Below, in pieces: positions 25,199 through 37,471 of a stretch of DNA of 64,000 nucleotides (positions within the stretch are counted from its first letter, which is position 1; every line of letters starts with the position of its first letter). The stretch comes from Ciborinia camelliae. Lineage: Eukaryota; Ascomycota; Leotiomycetes; Helotiales; Sclerotiniaceae. Location of the stretch: positions 813,134 to 877,133 of the forward strand of contig JANPYM010000004.1 of NCBI GenBank assembly GCA_025890175.1. Direction: 5' to 3'. Below the pieces are notes generated by a model. The model saw only the letters and a program-made list of their open reading frames with translations, did no database searches and was not told the DNA's origin. Both the position numbers and the translations under genes were made by a program.

Positions 25199-27573
25199 AT
25201 GGGCAACGAACCTGAATCTGAATCTGCATATGCGAGCCAAGCTGCGAAGCTCTCCTACCTCGAGCCAGAGGATGATGATACTAGGTCCGGAACGGCAATA
25301 AGAGCGGATTATGTGACACCGATGGATACGGTGGTTGTGATGGAGGATGGAGGGCGATTGCCAGGGCCACCGGTTCAGGAGGCGGAGAGACTGAATGGAC
25401 TTAGGGGGCAGGCGAGAGGTGTGGGTGGTAATATAATCAATGAGGCCGAAGGGAAAGATAAGCTTATAGGCGAAGAGAATAGACTGGCGGCAGGCGAGGA
25501 GGGGAGAAGTTTGCATCAAGATAGAGGGGATGATGGGCAAACATCAGGCCAAGGTTCCCTTCGGCGAGCTATGCCACCCTCGAGAACACATCCTTTATTT
25601 CCTCCTCTACCATTATACGGGCCCTCGTCAATCACAAGAGATTTACAGTGTTGGACATTCAGAACTACGAGTTTCTTCTTGAGCTGTGCATTTTTGGGGA
25701 TTATTGTCATGGGAGCGGGAGTTATGAGTGTACCAGCTATTTGTAGGTATCTTTGGTATAAAGCTACATTTAGAGATCCGGACAGAGGAAGGGTTTTTTA
25801 CGAGGAAGAGAGAAGAAGGAAGAGAAGAAGGAGAGAAGAGGAGCAGAGTTGGAAAAAAATGAATCGCCGAAAATTGTCTCACAAAAAAATGGATGATAAC
25901 GAAGAGGAAGCGGGACAAGGTGAGTTTGTACCGACAGAGGGCGGAAAAGATCCATTGGTTTGTGATGCGGGATATTATGCCCGTAGGGTGGGTTTAGATA
26001 TTGAAGAATTGAAAGTGCAGACAGAGGATGGGTTTATTATTGTTTTGTGGCACGTATATAACCCAAACGAATATACCCCTATGACAGCCGAACAACGAGC
26101 AGCTCGGGGCCCAGAATTATTTACTGGACAAGGACCAAGCCGATCAATTTCTACAAACCCCAATCGCAAACCGAAGTATCCGATCCTAATGATCCACGGG
26201 CTCTTGCAATCATCTGGGGCTTACTGCACCAACGATGACCACTCTCTCGCATTCTACCTATGTAAACAAGGCTATGATATCTGGCTCGGCAATAATCGAT
26301 GCGGTTTCAAACCAGAACATACCCTTCTTACCTACTCCGATCCACGTATGTGGGCATGGAATATCCGCCAGATGGGGGTAATGGATTTGCCAGCACTTAC
26401 CTCTCGCGTTTTATCCGAAACGGGCTTTTCTAAACTAGCCCTAATCGCCCATTCGCAAGGCACAACTCAAACATTTGTAGCACTCGCAAAGGAACAGCGT
26501 CCAGAATTGGGCGAAAAGCTATCCGTGTTTTGTGCATTGGCCCCCGCAGCTTATGCGGGTCCTCTCATTGGGAAAGCTTATTTCAAATTCATGCGCGTAA
26601 TCTCTCCTTCATTTTTTCGTATCATATTCGGCATTCATGCTTTCATCCCTTTTATGATGACTATGCATAAGATTGTGCCAGGAAAACTTTATGGGACTAT
26701 GGGGTATCACGTCTTCCATTTTCTATTCAACTGGAGTGATGCTAGATGGGATAAAGGAACCAGAGATCGATGTTTTCAATTCGCTCCTGTGTATGTTAGT
26801 GCCGAGAGTATGAGATGGTGGCTAGGGAGAGAATGCTTTGCTAAGCAGAAGTGCATATTGGCGACAAAAGAGGAGGGAATTCAGGAAGAGGAGGAGGATA
26901 GATGGGTATGGGGTGATACACCTAACAATTCTGATAGTCACTATGAGAAAAAACAGTTGAATTCGAAAGGCAAAGGGAAGAAAGTAATAACCGCTGCATC
27001 AAGACCAGTCGAGAATGAGATGCAATCTGGGGCAGAAATTATGGAAAAGAAAAGAAAAAGAGGACTTAAAGGTAGTACAGCTTGGTACAATGAACAAGTA
27101 CCTCCTTTCGCTCTTTGGGTGGCTGGATCCGATGATTTGGTCGATGGTAGAAGATTGCTTCGGAGATTCGAGAGAGGACGAGAACCATGTGTGAAGGTCG
27201 TGCATCAGAAAGTGATAGAGGAGTATGAGCATTTGGATGTTATCGTATGTTCTCTCCATCGCTTTTTCACCACCCCTCCCCTAATCCCTTTACACCTCCA
27301 ATTCATGTCGTCTGTTGTATGCTCGATACCCCTGGCTAACTTTTATCGCCGCGATAGTGGGCAATAGACGTCCTCGAACAAGTCGGACGAGAAGTGAAAG
27401 AAGTGATTTGGAAAACGTGTTCGGAGTTCGATCGAAGCAAGTGCCGTGTTCCATTAGGATGCGAAGCGGTCGAAATCTGGGATGGCGGAGAGAGGTCCGG
27501 AGTTTCGGATGGACGAGATGGCGCAGAGAGTAGTCAAAGTCAAAGTGACAGTGATCGAATCGTCTGGGCATGA
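25199..27573 (+). CDS. Membrane-anchored steryl ester hydrolase / acid-lipase-family protein
   Basis: Two exons, 25199..27244 and 27358..27573, across a 113-nt intron (GTATGT...GATAG). Product 753 residues. ATG 25199 sits in CCGCCATGG; an in-frame ATG at 25148 would add 17 residues in a weaker context. An acidic N-terminus is followed by one hydrophobic segment (about 155-185) and a basic cluster. The abhydrolase then starts with GYYARRVGLDIEELKVQTEDG. Oxyanion HGLLQSSG, nucleophile elbow AHSQGT (S419), acid in GSDDLVDG (about D645/646) and His in YEHLDVIWAID (H678) complete the triad; the His-containing stretch is only intact when the intron is removed. This layout is that of yeast Yeh1/Yeh2/Tgl1 enzymes, which hydrolyse steryl esters. 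A charged ~60-residue low-complexity insert lies between the nucleophile and the acid. Confidence 0.9.
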
Positions 27574-28727
27574 TTTGAGGATGGACGCAAGGTGTGTAAT
27601 AGGATGGAAGGTCATGGGTTTGGTGCTATTCGATGATAAAAGCGAGAAGGAATAGAATATCTCGAGCGAAGATCCATGATGGCGTTTTGGGTGCTAGTAT
27701 ATAAGCATATTAATATATCTTGGACAGATCGCATTGGGAAGGATTGCATGGAGTGGATGATCTCGGGACATGTTTTTAGAGTTCTCCAATAGCGCATAAC
27801 AGTTGGGAATTTGGGTAGTTGCATAGCATGTTCGAGTCATGGTACATGTAATAAAATTCGTTTGAATGACTGTAAGTAATATCTGCGATTTGTATTTCAT
27901 CGTAGCAAATTGGAAAGAACACGAATTTTCGAGGGAAAAGTTTTGGTACTTGCGTCCTCTTCATCTCATGAATGCCAAGCTATGGCGAAAATGTACATTT
28001 GGTCATATTGATTTGGTCTATCGATGGCCAAATCTTAAATTGACACGGATCCATCAAAGACCTACTTTCTCAAATGTTTCCTCAATCTGCTCTACCGGTT
28101 CTGGGAGTACTACTCTTCATCGGAGTCTTTGGAATATGATCGCGATACATCTTGCCAGCGTCAATGGTCGGAGGCCTGGGCGCTTGGAAATGTTATTTAT
28201 TGCCAATTTGGTGCTAAGACTTTGAGCCTGGTGTTATCTAATTCGCATCATGATAATCTTCATAACTCTCGGGATAGATTGGTAGAAAAAAAAACTGTTG
28301 AATGAATAGTTTGAGAGAAATCTCTGCCGCGGGGAAATTATATTGTTTTGTGAGTCTGGTTTTCCGGGTCATTAAAGCGAAAAGAAGAAAAGTCTGGGAG
28401 GGAACTGTCCCTCTCTATATATACCCCATCCTCTCTTTCAGACTTGCAACAAAACAACAAATTTTTAGAGTTAAATCACGGGGAATTATGGTGTCATATT
28501 TAGCTCAAACTTAGCTGTCTAGCATGGAAGCTAAGTTCTTAGCTTCAATCCACAGCACTTTCACCGCAAAACAATACTTGTCATCGCACATTGCCCTGTG
28601 GAGAAGTCTTGTTTGGGATAGTGGGATCAGAAAACCATTAGCGGTATTGAGATTCTTGTCCTTCTTATGAAGAAGGTTACTATCCCAGAAAATATACTTT
28701 TATATTGCCAAGACTCTCTGATTTACT

Positions 28728-29036
28728 ATGGCAAGCCCCTATTTTAGTAAGCGTTACCGAACAATTAGCGACACCAGATCTACACCAGCCAACGTTCAAA
28801 ATTACGTCATGCCTTACAATGATCTAATTGATATGCGACAACATTTTCAGGATGAACGTTTCCTAACAGTTTTGTCTGGTCGAGTGAAGCGATATTGGCT
28901 TGGTGGAAAAACATGCCAAATATGGAACTTGGATATTTTTATATTATCCGTCATTTTACATGGAGGAGAACATGATCGGTATCTTTATGCAGCATGGGAG
29001 AAAACTCCCATGAAGAAGCTTGTATTCAAGAGGTAA
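28728..29036 (+). CDS. Small hypothetical protein, doubtful
   Basis: A 102-codon open frame with its own ATG. The composition is protein-like in parts (YFSKRYRTISDTRSTPANVQ, ERFLTVLSGRVKRYWLGGKT, RYLYAAWEKTPMKKL), but no domain is recognised. The stop is in AAGAGGTAA, where a splice donor could also sit, so a longer spliced gene or a remnant is possible. It has no neighbour within 1 kb that would explain it. Confidence 0.25.
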   Translation: MASPYFSKRYRTISDTRSTPANVQNYVMPYNDLIDMRQHFQDERFLTVLSGRVKRYWLGGKTCQIWNLDIFILSVILHGGEHDRYLYAAWEKTPMKKLVFKR

Positions 29037-31251
29037 TTTTGCCATAGATACTTAGGTTTCCTCCACTTATCGGAGGGAATGAGAACTGGTAATGAAATAT
29101 GCGGAGTTTACTCGAAGGAAAATTGATGAATAAATGTGATATGCTAATACTGTCACAAATTATAGTGGTGGTGAGTTCTCATTAACTGGTAATTTTTCTT
29201 TAATAGTAGATATTAATTCCACCTTGAAGTCATATGGAATTCAGGAAATTCTAAGTCCGAGTTTCATTGTACAAGTTATCACAACAGCCAAAATGACACA
29301 GGAGAAAAGAAAAAAGACAGAGGAAGGATGCTGTCGCAACAATCAGACAGGTAACTGAAATGGCTACAGTATAGGCAATGTACCCAAAATCCCCAGCCCT
29401 GTTTCCCCTAATTTTCCTTTCTCTCTCCTGTCCCACTAATACAGACGACTGCCTATGTAGATAGGCAAAAGAAATTAACATGGGCGCAAAATTGCCACTG
29501 ATACTATTCACTTGAAACAGCCCATTGTTCCAAGTATGATAACCTACGGATAATAAATATGAGCCCACCTGAGAATTCCCAATAAACTCTCCTCTACCAA
29601 TACTTATCGTGGTTCCCCTTCTTCTCCCTACAAGCACCTATCGATTGCCATTTTTAAACAGCTAGGAGATAATGACATTTGTCTCTTCTTCTGCGGTGGT
29701 AGGAGAACAAAAGATTTCCGAATGTTTTTGCTAGAGGCTGGCTGGAGAGAGAGAAGGAATAATTACAGCGCAGTGGCAATTTACGGACTTCTTGATCCAT
29801 GCCTGGGAGAACAATTGAAAGGTATGTATGGTCCGATGGTGTCTTCCCAGTGGCATATGTCATCGGTAGAGTCCAGTGACATCCTGCAAGTCCAGTTCAA
29901 TTGCTCTCCGAGGGCCTATATGAAGCGAAGTTAGGGGTGGGTCAAAGCAGTGGAGGAACGCGGTGAAGAAAAGCGGTCCAGGAACGTGTTCGAGGAAGAC
30001 AATCATATTGTTTTGTCAGTGTTAAAGCCTAGTAATCTCTTACCTATCCAGGATAGACGCAACCTAATGCGTTCTGCGGAGGAATTTCAAAGCAAGCCAA
30101 GGCCCAAGGGCGGGTTGAAAAAGGTTATATGAGAAGCAGTGTCTATCTTCCGACTGAGGTGAGTTGCCCAATGGGTATGTACACCGCGATTACCAACACC
30201 TACTTCAACGTCAACACCGGTAATCTAAACCATTCAACATATATCCCAAATCCATAAACCTACCCTTCTTTTCCGAGAGTGATAACTTAGTCCAAAGTAT
30301 CCAACCATCTATCCGTTCTTTCCGACTGATTGTAGAGGAGGATAACTAGTGAGCAGGATTTATAATTGGGGATTTTGGGGAAGGGAGATCGAGTGGCCAT
30401 GTTAGGGACATGCGTTGATGCTTATTTGTAAGCTTAGTATGCTTATGGCGCCGACACTCTTTTGTTGGTACGCGCAGCCACAGCTGTCCTTAGACCTCCC
30501 CGTTGCAACATAACGCATTGAAATGGATCCGAGGTTTATTGAAGTTATTCCCAAATCACGATGTCCATATTGAATGAAACTTCTAGTGAGACTCGGGCTC
30601 ATCTTACCTCTATTGCGCGTGTTGAAATTCCAACATAAAATCTGATTGCCCCGGAACTACCGTGGATTTCCATCTGAATGCTTTACATGTTCAGTTATGA
30701 AAAGGAAGAGAATTTAACCTGTCCGTTGCCGTTATCAGTAAACACCAGAGATGGCAAATCGAAGGCCATTTACATCTCTCATTAAATGGATCAAATCCCA
30801 TTTACTATCGTCAAATATAGTGACTTTCACGATAGTCATATTTATGAAAAAGGGGCCTGATTATTCATCACTTTGGGACCTTTCTGAATGAGTTCAGAGA
30901 AGATTTTACCAAACTTAAAAACAACAATCACAATCAAGGAAAATTAGCTGATTCTCATTACATTCATTGTAAATGTTATGTTACTATTTTGTGCGCAGAC
31001 TATTCCATAAATGAACTTTCTGCAAAGAAATAGTTGCAGAGAAAGTAAAGAATCTATCCAGCTAAGCTTCCGTGAAAGCCAGCCTCACGATGATGAGGGT
31101 TCTTTGATGCAGCAATAAGCCAGAATTGGTGCTAGTTCTTCTCACAAGATTATATCTTGCCAGAAATTCTCCGCATATCCTGAAAATATCTATAGAACCA
31201 AAATGAATGTTCTCTGCCTGCACAAGAGTGCTTCTTAAGAATATTGTGGTA

Positions 31252-31488
31252 TCATAAAAAGAAATAGGAAACAAGTAAAGATGACCCCATCAATCCGGTC
31301 TTTTTTATCCGCCGCCTGTGAATTGTTTGAGAATTTATAATCACACCTGGTCTTGGGTGTTTGCGCAATGTTCCTTCACCTTTTGTGAAAGCGAAGGATG
31401 ATATGACTGGAGAGAGCTTGGATTTCGGTTCGTATTTGGAGATTTTGCCTCTCAAAGACCATCTACCATCCTTGCGGCTCTGTACCAC
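31252..31488 (-). pseudogene. Possible remnant of an array gene
   Basis: An open frame of 78 codons without an ATG at its start, just downstream of the first array gene and on the same strand. Segments such as GRWSLRGKISKYEPKSKL and TLRKHPRPGVIINSQTIHRR are basic and resemble the LRRHPKFG and IRKPRPG stretches that precede the C-terminal motif in two array genes. I could not find a splice donor that joins it in frame to the gene upstream. Chance is not excluded. Confidence 0.22.
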
Positions 31489-31518
31489 TCATTTTACATG
31501 AATGTACCCCCATTCATA

Positions 31519-33376
31519 TCAATTATTTGACCTATGTGTGAAATTGATTTGTCCCAGAGAAGAAGGAGGACTGAACGGTGAGGATTGGCTACTGCTAAAT
31601 TCGCTATCGTTCATCTCGGGTGTGAAAACTGTAGGAAGAAGAGGAGAAAACGAAGATGGAGAACTGCTATCTCTCATCTGGAAGAAGTTAGCTGGTGCAG
31701 AATTATGAATCCCAATTTGTGTGGTTGTGCCTACATATGTTTTCTGCTGAGTTCCAAAATTCTGTGGTTGAACAGCAGTCATCTGCCATTGATTATGAGC
31801 CCGACCATGTAGAATGTTGCTTGTTCGCGGCATCCAAAAGTTTCTCTCTGGAAATAATGGCGAATGTGGCTTTTCAAAATCTACTGTATGATTACTTGTA
31901 GAAGGGTCAAAGTTTTCGTTTGCCTGGCCCATTTGCTGGAAAGGATGATTTTGTATTTGAGAATCCATGGATTGGGGCAGCTGGAGGGATTGACTGGGAG
32001 AAGCATGGCATTGATTGATGTAGATTGAGGCCTGTTTCTTAATCTCAGGGTTGAAGACTCCCTCCATAGATGGATTGATCATTGGCTGGCCCGTTTGATG
32101 TAAAGAGTTCATAACTAGCTGAGAGTTTTGATGTTCAAACTGGTTGAGATTGACTTGAGTGTTTGCAGAGACTGCCGGAATCTGATATTTTGGTCCTGTT
32201 TCTGCACCTGAATCATTATAGTTTTGTAGACATGGAGTCATCATGATGTGGCCCATCTGTTGAAAAGGGTCTAAAACTGTAGTAATTTGTTGCATTTGGC
32301 CCATGCGCTGGAAAGAGCTTTCTTCCTGGAACTCCTGAATTTGGATTGGATCATTAAAGTTGACCTGGTACTCCTGCCGGGTCCCCAATAAGCCTGGAAC
32401 ACCATGATATCTGAAGGCTGATTGATTCTGAGTTTTTGAAATAGATCCGTATTGACTTTCAGAAGACTTACGTCCTGTCCTCCTCGCAGCCTTCTTCTGA
32501 ATACCTGCGTAGTTTATCAGAGCTGACTTGGCTTTTCTAGCTGCAGCTTTTTCTTCCATTTTCTTGTTGTGTTCATCAATTATCCTATCGATGCTTGTTT
32601 TTTCCCTCTTTCCAGTCAAGGGTTTCGGTGACAAGAGTTTTCTGTTAAGATTGCCATGCCTGTGGTCTCTGGTTTGTGGAAGAGAATACGGCACTGACTG
32701 CAAGATCAAGGAGTCAGTATTGCTTACCAAAGGAGGATTTTGAAGGAAAATGAGGAAATAAGGATTCAACGTTGTATTAGAAAGCAAAAACAATGTGTAT
32801 ATATGGAAACATAAAAATGGGGTTTGGGATTGGGGAACAGAGAGTTAGATATTAAGAACAAAGGATTTAGTTAACCTATTAAACTTACTGAGGGTGTAGC
32901 AGGTGGCTGCATGGTATTGGATATCTCATGGAAGGAAGAGAAATCACCCCCCGAGATAACAGAATTTTGCATATCCGGGGACGGTACAGCAGAAGAGATG
33001 ACAGTGGGAGATTGTTTTAAGGGGAGTGTTGCTTGCTTGAGATCGTCAGCTTGTTGTAACTTTATTGTGGATAGAGTGCAGTTGGTACCATGAAGTATTG
33101 GCTAAGCCAATTCTCAGCATCCACCAGGTTCTCTTCAACTGGATTCGCCATCTCTGTATAAGCCTCGTCGGACTTGCTTAAGTTAACTCCAAACTGATTT
33201 GCAGTTTCTTTTGAAGTCGAGCCATCCACGTCTATATTGTACGGGGAAGGTCTGTTGTCGATAGATTGATCTTCAGTCTTGGTCTTGGTTGCGGAGAACT
33301 TGAAGTTTTCTTCATTATTATATTCTGGCAGATCGAAAAATTCGGGTTCTCCCCAGGTTCCATCAAAGAATGACAT
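31519..33376 (-). CDS. Orphan Gln/Asn-rich protein, array gene A
   Basis: Three exons by my reading: 33376..33089, 33035..32889 and 32697..31519. Product 537 residues. The first intron (53 nt, GTACCA, CTGAC branch, AAG) removes a stop that would end the first frame at TALYPQ; the second (191 nt, GTAAGT...CTTGCAG) contains no other usable acceptor. The N-terminus MSFFDGTWGEPEFFDLPE is acidic-aromatic. Near residues 170-230 is a basic Lys/Ala-rich helix (IDRIIDEHNKKMEEKAAARK). The C-terminal half is rich in Gln, Asn, Ser and Met (repeated QMGQ, FQQMG), like an activation or prion-like domain. I recognise no family. It is the downstream-most complete member of the minus-strand array; it lacks the C-terminal motif of its neighbours. 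Confidence 0.6.
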
Positions 33377-34341
33377 AATTGGTGATGCAAGTAATTTTTA
33401 CTGATAGATTTCTTAATAAAAAAAAGATTATTGACGTCCTGCCCTCATTTTGTTGATAGTTTGGAAAAGATGGAAAGAAGTTGACCATGAGGAAACTCTT
33501 GAGGAGAAAGTGAGGTTGAGACCCAGCAGAGGTAGAGGACGAGGACAGATGATCTGAGATCAGATTCGGATAACGAACCAAACCAAACCCAAAAAAAAAC
33601 CATCAAGACTTGCGCTACCTAAGACAAATTCACCCCATTTGAGGGAATGGCAATTAGATAGCTAAAACCTCCAGCTACCTAGTGTATAGTATATCAAACA
33701 TCGAATTCATTTGAATTATTGAGTTCACTCAAAAACTTGGGACAACACCAAGGGCTTCCAAGTTATATCCAAATTCACCATTTAGATCTTGAGTTCTACG
33801 AGCCTAGAATGTCAGAATATAGGTAGTATACACATTCACTGACAAGAACTTGCAAAGAAGAACCTGCAAACATATTGATGTTGGGATTTGGGACCCTCAT
33901 AATCATTCTAGTCTATTTAATCATTTCCCTGGCTGTCGCAAGATTTGATATGAAATGTGTAGTTATACGGCAACCGGCAATCGTAAGAGTAGAAAGGAAG
34001 AATTGATTGATTAACACCTTTTCGGTCTCGTTGCGTGACTACCTTCCTTACCTTCCTGTCCATAGCAGCATAGCAGCATATCAGGGCAAGAATCAATTGC
34101 CATCCCATGCCCATGCAAAAATGCAGCTTCGAGACTTTTGACCCCCTCACTCAAAATGTTCCTCCCGAGAGCCACTCAAATACCAGCCTCTCAATTTGAA
34201 TCCACAAAATAAAATGCCAAAGAATCGCCCAAAAGGGAACAACACGTGAACAGGAGATGCATTTTAGCTTTAGTGTCATGGTAAACACATTCAAACTGAT
34301 GGGGTGATTAAAACTCATGGAACTCATGGAACTCATGGACG
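33377..34341. other. Spacer between array genes A and B
   Basis: About 965 bp, AT-rich. The part next to 33377 is the likely promoter of gene A. Near 34312-34340 there are three tandem copies of AACTCATGG just after the stop of gene B. No gene is seen. Confidence 0.5.
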
Positions 34342-34906
34342 CTAAGTTCTTTTCCAAGTATTAACTCTCTCACGGCAGACAAGTCCCTTTGGAATAGCCA
34401 CTTCTTTTTCTCGTGTAACAGCCACTTTTGGTCTTGGATTAAGTTCCTCTTCCTTTGGATCGTTACCTCCCTTGCTGAGAAAGTTGCTACTCTTCATCTT
34501 CGAATAGCGGGCTCGAAAATAATCTTTCTTGCTAACAGCCGCCTCAGCTTCTTTCTCCTCCTCCGAATCCTCATCATCGGTTTCTGGTGGTCCTTTTCGC
34601 ATCGGTCCAAAATCTAAACTCATTTCAATATCTTCCCCCAGGCTATTCTTCATGATTATGGTGTTTTTGGCTGGATTCTGGGTACCATCGCTCAATTCAG
34701 TGCCAACTATTCCTGGTTGAGAATCAGGACTTAGTGAAAGTGCCTCTGTGGGCTCAGTAGCAGGTTGATCGGCGGTAATCTTGATCTTCTTCTTCTTTGG
34801 ACAGATCAGCTTAAATCTATTTCACTTACAGGTCCAGAAACTCCATTCAACTTACCATATTTTGTTGGTCTTCTGGCTCAATTGTTAAGCCGTGCTTTAA
34901 ATACAT
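34342..34906 (-). CDS. Orphan small acidic/basic protein, array gene B
   Basis: Two exons, 34906..34856 (17 codons) and 34794..34342, with a 61-nt intron (GTAAGT, AGCTGAT branch, AAG). Product 167 residues. After a lysine run (KKKIKI) comes an acidic block (TDDEDSEEEKEAEAA) and then KKDYFRARYSKMK, which resembles the W-[LI]-x-R-F-x-x-M block of genes C and D. The C-terminus (AIPKGLVCRERVNTW) is only loosely like the shared C-terminal motif. No known domain, no signal peptide and no membrane segment. I infer membership in the array from position, strand, short first exon and the internal block. Confidence 0.6.
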
Positions 34907-35860
34907 CACTGCTATTCTTAACTGTGATTGTATGGTAAAATCTTGTTTGCCTGAATTTGTTGGGGTTTTATGAGAAGCTAGAAAGACTGAAAAGAAGTTT
35001 GCGGGCTGTCTTGTGTGGAGAGGGGAAGTTCATAGGGTTGGATACCTAGTAGTGAATGATACTTCCAAAGACCACGTTTTGTACTAGCATTCACTCTAAA
35101 GCCTCTGGTCTAAAGAAGACCACAACTTTTCATCTCATATATTTCATTTAATAATAGAAAGTCTCACTTACAGTTCTCTAAAGCTATCCTAATAATACAT
35201 GGTGAGATGCCTTCAATATCTAGACTTTTTTATACGGTTGAAGACTACTTTAATATATTTGGCGAGAATTATGGTTGATTCCTGTAGAAGTGAAAACATT
35301 GGGTATATCTTGTAGAAATAAATAGGCTGGATTTGATACAGTGTCTTTAGAATGCCCCGAGATTTGAAGATTTCCCCAATCTCTAGATCTGCAAAAGGTA
35401 ATGGGCAACACAGTCATGAGTCGACTCATGACATAACCGAAGACATCTGGAGGAAACATGGGCTCATCTATTCTTTCTGGGGGTCTTGAGATCTATGAGA
35501 TAGCGGGGAAGACAATATGGACCATCTGAAAAGTTATTAGAATCAAACATCACTTTTAAAATAAGATAGGGGGAGAGATATGTATTTTATGATAATGCCT
35601 AGCCGTGGTTATGCTATCTATAGTCTCCTAAACTTCATGAATACACCAAAGATAGAGAGAGAGAAATATCATCACATTAACCACCTCGCCGTAGTATCGC
35701 AAACTACACACATATTTACTATATGTATGCATCACTCTGAGCACACGGTGACATTATCTTCTCCGGCCTGTCAAATCCTAAAACACCACCAAACATTAGG
35801 CATCTGCCAATCTTCTGTCCTAAAGCTTCGAAGTCCAACCAAATTTACTGGTCAAAGTTC
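34907..35860. other. Spacer between array genes B and C
   Basis: About 950 bp. A 69-codon open frame starting MFPPDVFGYV lies at 35250..35459 on the minus strand. Its opening MFP recalls gene C, but nothing else supports it. Otherwise empty. Confidence 0.45.
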
Positions 35861-36897
35861 TCATTCGGATGAAATATAAGTCCAGCAGTGCCTCAGAGGA
35901 CTAGATAATGACACGAATTGACCAAACTTCGGATGACGCCGAAGTTTCGATTCTCCTCTTGTCGGTCGCGCAGCATTTGTATCGATTCCAATAACAATTA
36001 GAACCAAGACTTGCTTACTAGAGAGGTTTACGAACCTGCCAGGTCTATTAGGCATGCGGTGGGTTCTTTTGGGTTTCATGGCCTTGAAACGTGTGAGCCA
36101 GGTCTTGGATAATGAAAAAGAATTCTCTTCGGGCCTGTCGGGCTTGAATGACCTAGGTAGACGGCCGTCAAAACCATTCTCCTGGTCTTCAAGAGCTTGC
36201 AACGGGTCGTTAAACAGGTGTTCTTCAAAAAAAGGCTCATTCTCTTCTGGTGCATCCTCTGCCAAAGTATCGAGATCACCGGTCCTCTCTTGAAAGATTT
36301 TGTCGTAAAAAATGACATCATGGTCGCTCAGCTTATCAACCGCATCATGATATTCCTCCCCCTCCTCCTCCTCCTCGTCGTCGTCCAGGAATGCGGCTTT
36401 CAGCTCAGACTCCTGATCACCCTCACACACTCCTTCTATTTCCTCCCCGTCATCAGCGCCTTTATCATCACTACTTCCCCCAGTGTTGTTGAGTGCTTGC
36501 TTGAGGGCATTCTGGAGAGCATCAAAATCAAATCTACGGCGCCCTCCTAAATCTTCTCCCCATTGTTTGAGAGCATCGGACGACCGAGATGAGTATGGTC
36601 CAACAGTTGGCTTTTGTGAATCCGATACCTTAGGGGAGTGTGCGAAAGCCGGTCGTGATAATGACGGCGAATTAAGGAAGTTTCTCGGTGCTCCTGGTCT
36701 TTCGATCTGATAACTAATCAATAACCGACTTCAACTGCTCAACGATGGAAATATGTTATCTACCTACTTACCGGATTAGACCTCTCTGATAGACACCACT
36801 CATCCCTCACCTCTGTCTCTTCTTTTTCGACAGGCTGATTGAAGCTCTCAATCTCTTTCTCTTCCCAGTCAACTTTATTTCCAGCATTTGGAAACAT
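35861..36897 (-). CDS. Orphan acidic protein with LRHCWT C-terminus, array gene C
   Basis: Exons 36897..36772, 36706..36019 and 35955..35861. The 65-nt first intron (GTAAGT...ATCAG) is clear. The 63-nt second intron (GTAAGC, CTAAT branch, AGAG) is a multiple of three without a stop, so it may be retained. Product 302 residues if spliced, 323 if not. The N-terminus VDWEEKEIES is acidic with one Trp. A strongly acidic middle (DDDEEEEEGEEY) is followed by SKTWLTRFKAMKPKRT, close to gene D, and the end SSPLRHCWTYISSE, close to genes E and N. No known domain is recognised. A nuclear or complex-binding role would be a guess. Confidence 0.68.
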
Positions 36898-37471
36898 ACT
36901 GGTTTAAAGTAACGATCTCGAGTAAAGATATCTGTTTGGATGATCGGGAAAATCGTAAGAGGAAATTAAGATCGCGCTGTGAGCCCAACAATATCTGTCA
37001 ATCTATCAAGGAAATTAAATCTTTGGATTGCGGGATAAAATTAATTGCAAAAGGTTGTGATACTCTTGATGGGTAGAATAATGCTGGATGAAGGATGGTT
37101 GGCGAGGCAAAGTTACCTAAATATAAAGTATTCTTGCCAGCCGTACGGGTCGATATAGCCATTTCGGAATACAGCATTAACGCTATTGACATTATTAGTG
37201 GAGGTATCAAGGCTAGGCATCTGTTTTAAAGCTCTAAAGCTGCTGTATTTCATACATGATTGTCTCTCACTAAAGGCCATTAAGACTGGGGAAGGCAAAC
37301 ATCAATGGTCAAAAACACGAAGTTGTTGGGCAATACAATCAGATGATGAGACATGAAAACTGTAAGTCGCTGGTTGATTGATCTAATATCTAGATATGCA
37401 ACTTGAATGCTTGATTTACACAGAAACATGTCCTAATAAAACGAGATATCCGAGATATCAGTAATGCTAGG
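36898..37471. other. Spacer between array genes C and D
   Basis: About 570 bp of AT-rich sequence, with the gene C promoter at one end and the gene D 3' end at the other. No coding signal. Confidence 0.45.

Larger units (their letters stand above)
27574..31518. other. Gene-poor 3.9 kb stretch
   Basis: The base composition is AT-rich and open frames are short. Two weak candidates lie here (28728..29036 plus, 31252..31488 minus). Apart from them I see no splice-joined coding signal, RNA gene or transposon termini. It marks the border between the conserved left part and the array of orphan genes. Confidence 0.5.

Noticed and set aside
33089..33376. Frameshift or pseudogene in array gene A
   Set aside because: A normal 53-nt intron with a branch site restores the frame, so no mutation is needed.
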